DNA from: Microbacterium sp. 67-17
Lineage (GTDB): Bacteria > Actinomycetota > Actinomycetes > Actinomycetales > Microbacteriaceae
NCBI RefSeq assembly: GCF_001898325.1
Contig: NZ_MKTR01000034.1
Span: 178,314-242,313, forward strand
DNA: 64,000 nucleotides
Direction: 5' to 3'
The notes beneath the pieces are model-generated. The model was not told the origin of the DNA. It did no database searches and saw nothing but the letters and a program-made list of their open reading frames with translations. A program made the position numbers and the translations under genes. Shown here piece by piece: positions 40,018-48,942 of the stretch. The first letter of the stretch is position 1. Each line of letters opens with the position of its first letter.

Positions 40018-43000
40018 GTGACCGACCGTTTGATCACTTCTGTCCCCGTGAGCCGCACCCGCGCGCTGCTCGCGACGCTCCTGACATTCGCGCTCGTTCT
40101 CGCGGGCGCTCTCGCATCCCCACCCGCTATGGCCGCCGAAGGCCCGCAGATCACGGTGAGCCCGTCGACGGACCTCGATCCCGAGGCTGCCCACACCCTC
40201 ACCGTCTCGGGCACAGGGTTTGTCGGAGACGGCGCCGTCAACGGCCTCTACGTCTTGTTTGGCGCGGAGTCCGTGTGGTCGGGCGGCGGTCCCCTCGTGG
40301 CTTCCGGATGGATCGCCCAGGCGTGGGTGCAGTCAGCACAGATCACCGACGGTTCCTTCACGACGACGCTGACGGTCCCGGCGGGATCGCTCGAGGCCGG
40401 TGTCGCATATCACGTTGCGACATCCGCGGCCCATGCCCTGTCTGCCACCAACCGCACGATGGACACGTTCGCGTCGGTGACGGTCGCCGCGCCGGCCCCG
40501 GAGCCGGATCCGGAACCCGACCCCGACCCCGACCCCGTGGCGACTGTTGAGACGTCGGTGGTGTCGGTGGATGCCGAAGACGGCGCGACAGTGTCGATCA
40601 CCGGGTCCGGGCTCGGTGAGGTGACCGGAGCGTACGCGGCGATCATCGAGAAGGGCAGGGAGTCCCAGGTCACCAGCAGCGGCGGGTACGTCGCGTTCGG
40701 GTACTGGATGACTCCTGGCGCGATCGTCGACGGTGCGTTCACGAAGACTCTCGTCGCGCCGACTGCGGGACTTGACGCGTCGAAGCAGTACGAGGTGATC
40801 GTCTGGCAGGGACACACGCTGCCGACGGCTGAGACGATCTACGCTCGCGCCGACATTCCCTTCACGACCGCCGACTGGAACACCCTGTTCCCGTCCGCGC
40901 CGGCGATCGAGGTGTTCCTCGCCGACGGGGTGACGCCGCTCGGTGACACCGGCGTCCACGTCGGTGACACACTCGTGGTTCGCGGGACCGGATTCGATCC
41001 CGACGCGAACGTCGGCGGGCGGGGTGTGCCGATTCCGAACACGCTTCCCCAGGGCACCTACGTCGTGTTCGGCCACTTCGCCGAGCAGTGGCAGCCCTCT
41101 ACCGGCGCGGCAAGCAGCCTCCGCAAGGTCGGCTCCCAGAAGTGGGCACTCGCAGAGTCCGTGCTGAACCAGGTGCCGTCGAACTACCAGAGCGCCATCC
41201 GTTCCCAGTGGGTCGACATCGCCCAGGACGGGTCGTTCACCGCTGAGCTCACGGTCACCGAGCCGTCCGCGCTCGTGAGCGACGGACACTACGGTGTGTT
41301 CACCTACGCCGCGAGTGGCGTGACCAACGCGGCGCAGGAACTCGAGGTTCCCATCACCATCGCGCCCGCCGAGCCGGTATCGGCTGTTGAGACGTCGGTG
41401 GTGTCGGTGGATGCCGAAGACGGTGCGACTGTCTCGATCACGGGTTCTGGTTTTGGTGAGGTGACCGGAGCGTACGCGGCGATCATCGAGAAGGGCACCG
41501 AGTCCGCTGTCACCAGCAGCGGCGGGTACGTCGCGTTCGGGTACTGGATGACCCCTGGCGCGATCGTCGGCGGTGCGTTCGAGAAGACCATCGTCACGCC
41601 GACCGCGAAGCTCGACGCGAGCAAGCAGTATGAGGTCATCGTCTGGCAGGGGCACACCCTGCCGACCGCAGACACGATCTACGCTCGCGCTGACATCGTC
41701 TTCACCGACGCTGACTGGGGCATCCTCTTTCCGGGCGGCGCGACGCCCACCCCGACCCCGACCGCGCCCACCCCGACACCCACGGCCCCGAACGAGCCGG
41801 TGACGCCGGTGGCGGGAGGTTCGATGTCGTGGGCGATCTCGACCAGCTTCAACAGCTACGTCACGGGCAGCATTGCGAAGGGCGCGATCTCGGTCGGCAA
41901 CGGCGCGACGCGCTCGGGCGGAGTGTTCTGGTTCGGCCAGTCGGAGACCTCATCGTTCTCGCCGTCCACCGGCACCGGAACCGTCTCTTACAGCGGTTCG
42001 GTGCGGTACTTCGGGCACGAGGGTGCGCTGGATGTGACGATCGCGAACCCGCAGGTGCGCATCACATCCCCGACGTCAGCATCGATGTACGTCACGAGCG
42101 GTGGCCGCCAGGTGCAGTTCGCGACGCTGGGCCTGGGTGCCGCGCAGCGGTCGGAGGCGAACGGCGCGGTGACCTTCACGAACGCCCCGGCAACGCTGAC
42201 CGCGGCGGCGGTATCCCAGGTCCTGGGCGGATTCTCGACCACGCTGGCTCCCGTGACGTTCACGATCGGCGCTCCTGCCGCAGCGCCGCTCGGTGCCACG
42301 GGCACGGTGGCGGCAGCGTCGACGACCACCACCACCACGAGCAGCATCCCCTCGACGCCCCCGGCCACGAGCGGCATCGAGCTGGATGACGAGGGTCTGA
42401 CCGCCCTCCAGTCCGGTGGGGCCTTCACCCTCGAGGTCGGCGGATTCCAGCCGAACGAGACCGGCATCGCACTCGTGGTCTACTCGACCCCGACGGTGAT
42501 CGCGACCGACCTCACCGCTGACGCGCAGGGCGTCGTGCGGTGGACCGGGTCCCTCCCCGCAAGCCTCGCCGATGGCGAGCACACGCTCACGCTGCAGGGC
42601 TCAGTGAGCCGCGGAATCGTGTTCACGCTCGCCCGGGCCGCGGCGATCGGCACCTGCGCTGTCGACGGTGCCACGCTCTCGTGGGGCTTCAAGGAGTCGT
42701 TCCGGGTCTACATCGAGGGGATCGCGGCCGGCGGGTGGGAGCTGAGCGATGTCGAATACGTCTACCCCGACTACGTGTGGGCTGACGGAACGGGATCGAT
42801 CGACCCCGAGACCATGACGGGGCTGGTGACCTACGGCGGAAGCATCCGTTTCACCGGCCACGACGGCGCGCTCGACACGACGCTGTCGAACGCTCGCCTG
42901 GAGCTTGCCGGCGACACGGGATACCTCGTCTTCGACGTTACGGGCCAGACGCAGGATGGCGCCTCGGTGTCTGAGACCGGAGTGCGATTCGCGCAGTTCG

Positions 43001-43356
43001 CGGTGCCGTCGCTCGAGGTCGTGGACGGTGCGATCACGCTCGATGCTCTGCCGACGACGCTGACGGATGCCGGAGCCGCCGCCTTCGGCACGTACTCCAG
43101 CGGCGAGCAGCTCGACCCGGTCTCTGCCGTGATCCCGGTCACCTCGGACTGCGTCACGGCAGCCCCCGCTGTTGTCGAAGAGCCCGCGGATGCCGCGCTC
43201 GTGACGACCGAGGAGGCGGCATCCAGCGCTGATGCAGCGCCGGTGTGGCCCTGGATCGCCGGGGGTGTCGGACTTCTCGCGGTGATCGTCGCGGCTGGTG
43301 TGCTCGTCGCCCGCCGCCGCGGGTCGGATGCCGCGCCTGGCACGCACGACGACTGA
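40018..43356 (+). CDS. htaA: HtaA-type haem-binding surface protein
   Basis: 1112 residues from a GTG at 40018 with GGAG seven bases upstream. A signal peptide (about 1-37, LLATLLTFALVLAGALASPPAMA) is followed by Ig-like strand-rich modules. Two of these (residues about 177-292 and 457-572) are nearly identical 116-residue repeats. Linkers rich in Pro-Glu-Asp (near 160) and Thr-Pro (near 580) separate modules. Two HtaA domains start at about 601 (SMSWAISTSFNSYV, FGHEGALDV) and 883 (TLSWGFKESFRVYIEG, FTGHDGALDT); the Tyr and His in these match the known haem ligands. A C-terminal span (about 1078-1100) and RRR tail anchor it; no LPxTG is present. It is divergent from hmuTUV and iron-regulated. 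Confidence 0.9.
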   Translation: MTDRLITSVPVSRTRALLATLLTFALVLAGALASPPAMAAEGPQITVSPSTDLDPEAAHTLTVSGTGFVGDGAVNGLYVLFGAESVWSGGGPLVASGWIAQAWVQSAQITDGSFTTTLTVPAGSLEAGVAYHVATSAAHALSATNRTMDTFASVTVAAPAPEPDPEPDPDPDPVATVETSVVSVDAEDGATVSITGSGLGEVTGAYAAIIEKGRESQVTSSGGYVAFGYWMTPGAIVDGAFTKTLVAPTAGLDASKQYEVIVWQGHTLPTAETIYARADIPFTTADWNTLFPSAPAIEVFLADGVTPLGDTGVHVGDTLVVRGTGFDPDANVGGRGVPIPNTLPQGTYVVFGHFAEQWQPSTGAASSLRKVGSQKWALAESVLNQVPSNYQSAIRSQWVDIAQDGSFTAELTVTEPSALVSDGHYGVFTYAASGVTNAAQELEVPITIAPAEPVSAVETSVVSVDAEDGATVSITGSGFGEVTGAYAAIIEKGTESAVTSSGGYVAFGYWMTPGAIVGGAFEKTIVTPTAKLDASKQYEVIVWQGHTLPTADTIYARADIVFTDADWGILFPGGATPTPTPTAPTPTPTAPNEPVTPVAGGSMSWAISTSFNSYVTGSIAKGAISVGNGATRSGGVFWFGQSETSSFSPSTGTGTVSYSGSVRYFGHEGALDVTIANPQVRITSPTSASMYVTSGGRQVQFATLGLGAAQRSEANGAVTFTNAPATLTAAAVSQVLGGFSTTLAPVTFTIGAPAAAPLGATGTVAAASTTTTTTSSIPSTPPATSGIELDDEGLTALQSGGAFTLEVGGFQPNETGIALVVYSTPTVIATDLTADAQGVVRWTGSLPASLADGEHTLTLQGSVSRGIVFTLARAAAIGTCAVDGATLSWGFKESFRVYIEGIAAGGWELSDVEYVYPDYVWADGTGSIDPETMTGLVTYGGSIRFTGHDGALDTTLSNARLELAGDTGYLVFDVTGQTQDGASVSETGVRFAQFAVPSLEVVDGAITLDALPTTLTDAGAAAFGTYSSGEQLDPVSAVIPVTSDCVTAAPAVVEEPADAALVTTEEAASSADAAPVWPWIAGGVGLLAVIVAAGVLVARRRGSDAAPGTHDD
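40546..41733 (+). repeat. 348-bp direct repeat units within htaA
   Basis: Units at 40546-40893 and 41386-41733 are in frame and 840 bp apart. They are nearly identical in long stretches, for example both begin GTTGAGACGTCGGTGGTGTC. They encode the 116-residue module with SITGSG and YVAFGYWMTPGAI. The segment between them encodes a more distant module (VFGHFAEQWQPSTG). Confidence 0.88.
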
Positions 43357-43413
43357 CCCTGGCGCTCTCGCACCCTCTCGCCCGCGAATCCCGCAGGGCG
43401 GGAGGGTGCGAGA

Positions 43414-43743
43414 ATGGAGACCATGTCCCCGACGAGTGACGACCACCTCGAGCAGGTGACGGTGCGGCGCAGCCCGAAGTACTCCGTCTTCCTGCTGCTG
43501 GGCGGTGCCCTGGGCCTGCTCGTCGCGATGATCCTGACGTTCCTGTTCGACGGGACGACACAAGAGAGCCCGAACACGGGCCTCGTCTACTCCCAGATGC
43601 AGGTCTTCGGTTTCCTCCTGTTGATCTTCGTCTCGGCAGGAGTTGCCCTCGGTGGCGCGGTGGCGCTCATCTTCGACCGGATCTACGCGCGTCGCGCCCG
43701 CACGATGCGGGTCGAGCACGAGCGCATCATCTCGGCCGACTGA
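43414..43743 (+). CDS. Small two-span membrane protein
   Basis: 109 residues. GGGAGGG lies close before the ATG at 43414; a second ATG at 43423 is an alternative. Two spans are predicted (about 25-45 and 62-87: VFLLLGGALGLLVAMILTFLF and GFLLLIFVSAGVALGGAVALIF), with a short outside loop between and charged ends inside. Such proteins are widespread next to purM/purF in Microbacteriaceae and are often annotated only as membrane or potassium-transporter-like proteins; there is no evidence for transport here. Its stop lies 20 bp before the purM start. Confidence 0.7.
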   Translation: METMSPTSDDHLEQVTVRRSPKYSVFLLLGGALGLLVAMILTFLFDGTTQESPNTGLVYSQMQVFGFLLLIFVSAGVALGGAVALIFDRIYARRARTMRVEHERIISAD

Positions 43744-43762
43744 CCGCCGGTAGGCTGTTCGG

Positions 43763-44887
43763 GTGGAGTCCCACAACGCCCCCAGCAATCCCTACACCGC
43801 AGCAGGTGTCGACACGGCAGCGGGTGACCTCGCCGTCGAACTCATGAAGGCTGCGGTCCGTCGCACCCAGGGACCCGAAGTCCTCGGCGGTGTCGGTGGC
43901 TTCGCCGGCCTGTTCGACGCTTCGACCCTCCGCTCGTACCGCCGTCCGCTGCTCGCGACGAGCACCGACGGCGTCGGCACGAAGGTCGCCATCGCCCAGG
44001 CCATCGACAAGCACGACACCATCGGCCAAGACCTCGTCGGAATGGTCGTAGATGACATCGTCGTCGTCGGCGCCAGGCCCCTGTTCATGACCGACTACAT
44101 CGCGTGCGGCAAGGTCGTGCCCGAGCGCATCGCCGACATCGTGGCGGGTATCGCGCGCGGCTGCGAAGAGACCGGAACAGCTCTGGTCGGCGGTGAGACA
44201 GCCGAACACCCGGGCCTGCTCGGCGTCGATGACTACGACGTCGCGGGAGCTGCAACGGGCGTCGTCGAGGCTGACGCCGTGCTCGGGGCCGATCGCGTCG
44301 AGAACGGTGACGTGGTTCTCGCGCTCGCTTCGAGCGGACTCCACGCCAACGGCTACTCGCTCGTGCGCCACATCGTCTCGGCATCCGGCCTGTCGTACAC
44401 GGATGCCGCGGCCGAGTTCGGTGGCACCACCTGGGGTGAGGTTCTGCTCGAGCCCACTCGCTTGTACACGGCGCCGCTGCTGCGGCTGATCGCACAGTCC
44501 GGCGGCGGGGTGCATTCGCTCAGCCACGTGACCGGCGGCGGGATTGCTGCGAACCTCGCGCGCGTCCTTCCGGCTGGCACCTGGGTCGATGTCGACCGTG
44601 CGACCTGGACTCCGCCGGTGGTGTTCCAGTCACTTGCCAACCGTGGCGGCATCCCTCTCTCGGACACCGAGGGCACGTGGAATCTCGGTATCGGCTTCGT
44701 CGCGGTCGTCGCGGCAGATCGGGCAGCGGATGCGGCATCCGCCCTGACCGCCGAAGGTATTGCCGCGTGGCAGATCGGCGTTGTCTCCGACGGGCCGAGG
44801 CCCAGTGGCACGTACGTGGAAGGGGCGAAGGGCGTTGACGGCGGTGCCGTTCGCCTGGTCGGATCGTTCGCCGAAGGAGCGCAGTAA
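43763..44887 (+). CDS. purM: Phosphoribosylformylglycinamidine cyclo-ligase PurM
   Basis: 374 residues from a GTG at 43763. AIR synthetase of the PurM/AIRS fold. Signature segments are YTAAGVDTAAGDLAVELM, LATSTDGVGTKVAIAQ, GQDLVGMVVDDIVVVGARPLFMTDYIA and a GGETAEHPG motif, then SSGLHANGYSLVR and HVTGGGIAANLARVLP. It closes the imidazole ring using ATP, step 5 of purine synthesis. The gene lies 6 bp before purF and the two are surely co-transcribed. Confidence 0.96.
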   Translation: MESHNAPSNPYTAAGVDTAAGDLAVELMKAAVRRTQGPEVLGGVGGFAGLFDASTLRSYRRPLLATSTDGVGTKVAIAQAIDKHDTIGQDLVGMVVDDIVVVGARPLFMTDYIACGKVVPERIADIVAGIARGCEETGTALVGGETAEHPGLLGVDDYDVAGAATGVVEADAVLGADRVENGDVVLALASSGLHANGYSLVRHIVSASGLSYTDAAAEFGGTTWGEVLLEPTRLYTAPLLRLIAQSGGGVHSLSHVTGGGIAANLARVLPAGTWVDVDRATWTPPVVFQSLANRGGIPLSDTEGTWNLGIGFVAVVAADRAADAASALTAEGIAAWQIGVVSDGPRPSGTYVEGAKGVDGGAVRLVGSFAEGAQ

Positions 44888-44893
44888 CACCCC

Positions 44894-46354
44894 ATGTGTG
44901 GAATCGTCGGCATGGTCGGGCGGGGCCCCGTCAACCAAGAGATCTACGACGCGCTTCTGCTGCTGCAGCACCGCGGGCAGGACTCGACCGGAATCGCCAC
45001 GGCGGAACCGAGTGGGGTCTTTCACATCACGAAGGCGCGTGGCCAGGTGCGCGAGGCATTTCGCACGCGCGACATGCGGTCGCTGCTCGGCACGATCGGG
45101 CTCGGCCACGTGCGTTATGCCACCAAGGGCACAGCATCCAGCGAAGAAGAAGCACAGCCCTTCTACGTCAACGCGCCGTACGGCATCGTGCTGGTGCACA
45201 ACGGCAACCTCACGAACACCCGCGAACTCACCGACGAGCTCTTCCACAAGGATCGTCGCCACCTGAACACGAGCTCCGACACCGAGCTCCTGGTCAACGT
45301 CCTCGCCGGCGAGCTGCAGGCGACGGTTTCGGGGATCGATCTCGAGCCCGACGAGATCTTCGAAGCTGTGTCCCGCGTCCACGCCCGCGTCGAAGGCTCG
45401 TACGCCACCATCGCCCTCATCGCGGGCCACGGCCTGCTCGCCTTCCGCGACCCGTTCGGCATCCGACCCCTGATCCTCGGCACGCGACGGGCAGCCGACG
45501 GATCGTACGAGTGGGTGGTCACGTCCGAGTCCCTCGTGCTCGAAAACGGCGAGTTCGAGGTCGTCCGCGACGTCATGCCGGGCGAGGCGGTGTTCATCGA
45601 CCTCGACGGACATCTGCACACGAAGCAGTGCGCCGAGGATCCGCAGCTCGTGCCGTGCTCATTCGAGTACGTCTACCTTGCGCGGCCCGACTCGATCATG
45701 AACGGGATCTCGGTGTACGAGGCACGGCTGCGCATGGGTGACCGCCTGGCCGACACCATCGCGAAGTACACCCCCGCGGGGACGATCGACGTCGTCATGC
45801 CGATCCCGGATTCATCCCGGCCCGCCGCGATGCAGGTCGCGCGCAAGCTCGGCATCGAGTACCGCGAGGGGTTCTACAAGAACCGGTACGTCGGCCGCAC
45901 CTTCATCATGCCCGGCCAGTCGGCCCGCAAGCGCAGCGTGCGACAGAAGCTCAACGCGATGTCGAGCGAGTTCAAGGGCAAGAACGTGCTGCTCATCGAC
46001 GACTCGATCGTGCGGGGAACGACCTCGAAGCAGATCATCCAGATGGCGCGGGATGCCGGTGCGACATCCGTGACCTTTGCCTCGGCAGCCCCTCCCGTGC
46101 GATACCCGCACGTCTACGGCATCAACATGCCGACCCGCCACGAGCTTGTCGCACACGGACGCTCCATCCCCGAGATCGCTGAGGAGCTGGGTGCCGATTA
46201 CGTCGTGTACCAGGAGGTCGCCGACCTCAAGGCGGCGATCCTCGAAGGCTCGGATGTCGAGGACCTCGACATGAGCTGCTTCGACGGACGCTACGTCACC
46301 GGAACCGTGACGGAGGAGTATCTCACTTGGGTCGAGGCCAGTCAGGAGTCCTGA
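44894..46354 (+). CDS. purF: Amidophosphoribosyltransferase PurF
   Basis: 486 residues. The N-terminal Cys2 (MCGIVGMVG) is the glutaminase nucleophile, exposed after Met removal. The Ntn domain shows LQHRGQDSTGIAT and GHVRYATKG. The C-terminal phosphoribosyltransferase domain has VMPIPDSSRPAAMQ and the PRPP loop VLLIDDSIVRGTTSKQI. It makes phosphoribosylamine, the first committed step of purine synthesis. It lies directly behind purM. The gene converges on the DUF3073 gene, whose stop is 30 bp away. Confidence 0.96.
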   Translation: MCGIVGMVGRGPVNQEIYDALLLLQHRGQDSTGIATAEPSGVFHITKARGQVREAFRTRDMRSLLGTIGLGHVRYATKGTASSEEEAQPFYVNAPYGIVLVHNGNLTNTRELTDELFHKDRRHLNTSSDTELLVNVLAGELQATVSGIDLEPDEIFEAVSRVHARVEGSYATIALIAGHGLLAFRDPFGIRPLILGTRRAADGSYEWVVTSESLVLENGEFEVVRDVMPGEAVFIDLDGHLHTKQCAEDPQLVPCSFEYVYLARPDSIMNGISVYEARLRMGDRLADTIAKYTPAGTIDVVMPIPDSSRPAAMQVARKLGIEYREGFYKNRYVGRTFIMPGQSARKRSVRQKLNAMSSEFKGKNVLLIDDSIVRGTTSKQIIQMARDAGATSVTFASAAPPVRYPHVYGINMPTRHELVAHGRSIPEIAEELGADYVVYQEVADLKAAILEGSDVEDLDMSCFDGRYVTGTVTEEYLTWVEASQES

Positions 46355-46384
46355 GTGGGAGCGCGATGACGGGACGAGGCGCGC

Positions 46385-46570
46385 TCAGGCGGTCTCGTCG
46401 AGTTCGTCATCCTCGTCGTCGAACTCATCGGCCCACTTGTCGACGTACAGATCATCGTCGGACGGGTGACCCAGTTCCTTCTCGAGCGCCGCATAGTTGA
46501 CGCTCGGGCTGTAGGACTTGAGTTCGCGGGCGATCTTGGTGTGTTTCGCCTTTTGACGGCCACGCCCCAT
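46385..46570 (-). CDS. DUF3073 family protein
   Basis: 61 residues from the ATG at 46570 with GAGGGGG close upstream. The start MGRGRQKAKHTKIARELKSY and the following SVNYAALEKEL are the fixed pattern of this actinobacterial family. The C-terminal third is extremely acidic (DEFDDEDDELDE), so the protein has a basic head and an acidic tail. The function is unknown. It lies between purF (convergent) and a universal-stress-type gene (divergent); the 174 bp between the two starts hold no recognisable element beyond likely promoters. Confidence 0.93.
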   Translation of the reverse strand: MGRGRQKAKHTKIARELKSYSPSVNYAALEKELGHPSDDDLYVDKWADEFDDEDDELDETA

Positions 46571-46744
46571 GCGAGACCCCCTCATTTCTGACCCGCGGGC
46601 TGAAGCGCGGGTCTCCGCGCTCCGCAGCCCGTGCATTCACGATCCGGTCTTTCGCCGGGAAGAGTAGCATTCAGAATATCACGGAGCCCTCGAGGGCCCG
46701 CGGCTGTGCACCCCTCGGCTCCGTATGTCGAGGAGGGAATCCCC

Positions 46745-47287
46745 ATGGCGGACGAACGGCCAGAGCTCACAACGGCGCCCCTGGACGCGGCGGCGGTGCG
46801 CGGCGCGGTGATCGTCGGGGTCGTTCCCGACCAGAACCCCCGTGTCGTGAAGGAGGCCGCGAAGTACGCCGCCATGATGAAGGCGCCCCTGGTTGTGGCC
46901 CACGTCGACGTGACTCGGTTCGTGACGTACGAAGATCCTGACGGGTACGTGCACACCGCTCCTATCGACGTGAACATCGCGCCGGGCGAGGCAGATATCG
47001 ACCTCGTGCGCGCCTCCGTGGCCCACGCGCTGGACGGAATCGACGTCGACTGGCGCCTCCATCAGCTCGTCGGCGACCCGGCACTGGCCATCAAGCACCT
47101 CGCCGAGCAGGTGGACGCCCGTTTGCTCGTCGTCGGGACACGCAAGCGCGGTATCGGCGAGTCGATCCGCGAGTTCTTCACCGGATCGGTCGCTGCCCGG
47201 CTGGCCCACCGGCAGGCGCGCCCGATCCTCGTCGTGCCGCTCGGGGAGCCGGCACCCGATGACGAGGACCTCTGGCCGACCAGCTGA
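46745..47287 (+). CDS. Universal stress protein family (UspA-like)
   Basis: 180 residues from the ATG at 46745, with GGAGGGAA 6 bases upstream. The UspA alpha/beta fold is seen in GAVIVGVVPDQNPRVVKEAAKYAAMMKAPLVVAHVDV (first half) and in the ATP-site region LLVVGTRKRGIGESIREFFTGSVAARLAHRQARPILVVP, which carries the G-x(2)-G-x(9)-GS pattern. A single Usp domain with a longer middle insertion is present. The expected role is a stress-linked ATP-binding protein. It is monocistronic and converges on the PadR gene. Confidence 0.85.
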   Translation: MADERPELTTAPLDAAAVRGAVIVGVVPDQNPRVVKEAAKYAAMMKAPLVVAHVDVTRFVTYEDPDGYVHTAPIDVNIAPGEADIDLVRASVAHALDGIDVDWRLHQLVGDPALAIKHLAEQVDARLLVVGTRKRGIGESIREFFTGSVAARLAHRQARPILVVPLGEPAPDDEDLWPTS

Positions 47288-47338
47288 GCTCCCCGAACGC
47301 AGGTTCATCCTGCATTCGGTCCGGAGATCCGAGCCGCC

Positions 47339-47953
47339 TCAGTCGCGCAGTGAGCGAGTGATGGCGCGGGTCACCTCGTCGAGGCCGGTTGCCAGCTCGT
47401 CCACGACGGATGCCGCGAGTGTGCCGCCCTTGGCAACGTGCGTGCGCAGGTCGGCGCGCACCTGGGCGCGGAACTCGCTGATCGCGACCTCGGCCCGGTG
47501 CAGTTGTTCCCGCGAGAGGGAGCGCAGGTCGTCGGTGACGTCCCGCACCTGCTGATCGCGATCCTCGCGCTCTGCCCTGCTGGCGGCGGCGAGGTCTGCG
47601 CGCAGGCTCTTCATCGCCTCACGCACCGACCCGCGTACCTCGTCGGCGATCAGGCGCACCGAATCGGCAAGACCGTCCTCGATGCTCTTGAGGTCGTCGG
47701 CGCGGGATGCCACCTCGGCGCGGCCGGCATCCGTGATCTCGTAGATCGTCTTGCGACCGTCGACGGTCTTGGTCACCAGGCCCTCCTCCTCGAGCTTCGC
47801 GAGCCGCGGGTACACCGTGCCGGCACTCGGGGTGTAGGTGCCGCCGGTGCGATCCGACAGGGCCTGCATGATGTCGTAGCCATGTCGCGGCCCCTCGTCG
47901 AGGAGCGAGAGCAGGTACAGGCGCAGGTCGCCGTGAGAGAAGACGGGGGCCAT
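47339..47953 (-). CDS. PadR-family regulator linked to DUF4097 protein
   Basis: 204 residues. The start is ATG 47953, inside the stop of the preceding gene (TGATG overlap), with a GTG one codon earlier as an alternative. The winged helix has the PadR order LYLLSLLDEGPRHGYDIMQAL, GTVYPRLAKLEEEGLV and KTIYEITDAGRAEV. The C-terminal half is an unusually long, charged helical region (about 90-200) with possible coiled coil. It is co-transcribed with the upstream DUF4097 gene and probably represses that shared promoter through two CGCGATATAACGCG sites. Confidence 0.87.
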   Translation of the reverse strand: MAPVFSHGDLRLYLLSLLDEGPRHGYDIMQALSDRTGGTYTPSAGTVYPRLAKLEEEGLVTKTVDGRKTIYEITDAGRAEVASRADDLKSIEDGLADSVRLIADEVRGSVREAMKSLRADLAAASRAEREDRDQQVRDVTDDLRSLSREQLHRAEVAISEFRAQVRADLRTHVAKGGTLAASVVDELATGLDEVTRAITRSLRD

Positions 47954-48804
47954 CACAGGCCCTCCGCCTCGCTCGGGGCATCCGCCGGTGTCGAAGCGGG
48001 GGAGCGGCGCAGCACCGTGAGTCCGCCAGCGACGGAATTTGTGCGCACGTCCACGAAGGAGCCGCTCAGCTCGCCGGTCGAGCCGGTGTAGTTGGTCACA
48101 CCGCTTCCCGACCGCATCACGCCGTCGATCTGGACGCGACCGCTCACGCTGCGCACGACGAAGTTGGCAGGAAGTCCCTCATCGAGTCGGATCGTTGAGC
48201 TACCGCTGACCGTGTTCAGGCTGATGGCGTGGGCGTTGCCGGTGGTGTCGACCAGCATGTCACCCGACACGGTGTCGATCGTCGCCTTGCGGATGCTGCC
48301 GGTCGCGGCGACATCGCCCGAGACGCTGTTCGCCGACAGGGTGCCGGTGAGGTCCCGGATCTGAACATCGCCCGAGACCGCATTGACCGTGACGTCGCCG
48401 CTCAGGCCGTCGACGATGATGTCGCCCGACACGGTGTTGAGGCGTGCGCCGGCCTCAAGCCCCGAAACGAGGGCGCTCGCATTCACGACGCCGAGGTTCA
48501 GGGCGACCGAACGGGGGACCGCGACGCTGACCTCTGCTTTGGGGCCGCCGGACCCGAAGTTGCGGAAGGCCTCGAGGAAGTTGTCCCAGCGCAGCTGCGG
48601 GTGATCGATCTCGACGGCGTCGCCGGTTGCCTCGATGCGGAGGTCTTTGACAGTCACTCCGTAGACCTCGATTCGCACCCCGGGTTCGTCGTGGGCGACG
48701 ACATCGACCTGGCCACCGACGAGGCCGATCTTGAGGGTACGCACATCGTCGAGGTCGATGACGCGCGTTTCTCCCGGGTGAATGAGCCACTTCTCGAGGG
48801 TCAC
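47953..48804 (-). CDS. DUF4097 family beta-repeat protein
   Basis: 283 residues from a GTG at 48804 with GGAG six bases upstream. The protein is built from repeated short strands typical of DUF4097: VSGDIIVDGLSGDVTVNAVSG, DVQIRDLTGTLSANSVSGDVAA, and so on, giving a right-handed beta-helix or similar solenoid. There is no signal peptide. In many bacteria this family accompanies a PadR regulator and a small membrane or stress protein, and it is proposed to act in cell-envelope stress. Here it is the first gene of a two-gene operon with PadR. Function is not established. Confidence 0.85.
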   Translation of the reverse strand: MTLEKWLIHPGETRVIDLDDVRTLKIGLVGGQVDVVAHDEPGVRIEVYGVTVKDLRIEATGDAVEIDHPQLRWDNFLEAFRNFGSGGPKAEVSVAVPRSVALNLGVVNASALVSGLEAGARLNTVSGDIIVDGLSGDVTVNAVSGDVQIRDLTGTLSANSVSGDVAATGSIRKATIDTVSGDMLVDTTGNAHAISLNTVSGSSTIRLDEGLPANFVVRSVSGRVQIDGVMRSGSGVTNYTGSTGELSGSFVDVRTNSVAGGLTVLRRSPASTPADAPSEAEGL

Positions 48805-48838
48805 GGTCCGCTCCGTTCTGGTCGCAAGAAAGCAAAGA

Positions 48839-48886
48839 CGCGATATAACGCGATTTGAGAATAACGCGATATAACGCGTCACGCAA
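48839..48886 (-). promoter_or_regulatory. DUF4097-padR promoter with paired CGCGATATAACGCG operators
   Basis: CGCGATATAACGCG occurs at 48839-48852 and 48865-48878, 26 bp apart, each an almost perfect palindrome. On the minus strand, TTGCGT (from 48886), 17 bp and TATTCT (from 48863) form a promoter. One operator fills the spacer and the other covers the start site, the layout of a repressor-controlled promoter; PadR from this operon is the likely binder. Confidence 0.75.
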
Positions 48887-48904
48887 GATTCCCCGCGCGC
48901 CTTC

Positions 48905-48935
48905 TTGACATTGACGCAACGTCAACTTCTACCGT
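48905..48935 (+). promoter_or_regulatory. MerR-type promoter with 19-bp spacer and central dyad
   Basis: TTGACA (48905-48910) and TACCGT (48930-48935) are separated by 19 bp, the overlong spacing of MerR-activated promoters. The spacer holds the perfect dyad TTGACG-CAA-CGTCAA (48911-48925). The expected start site is at about 48942, one base from the ATG, so the message is probably leaderless. Confidence 0.75.
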
Positions 48936-48942
48936 GGATGCC

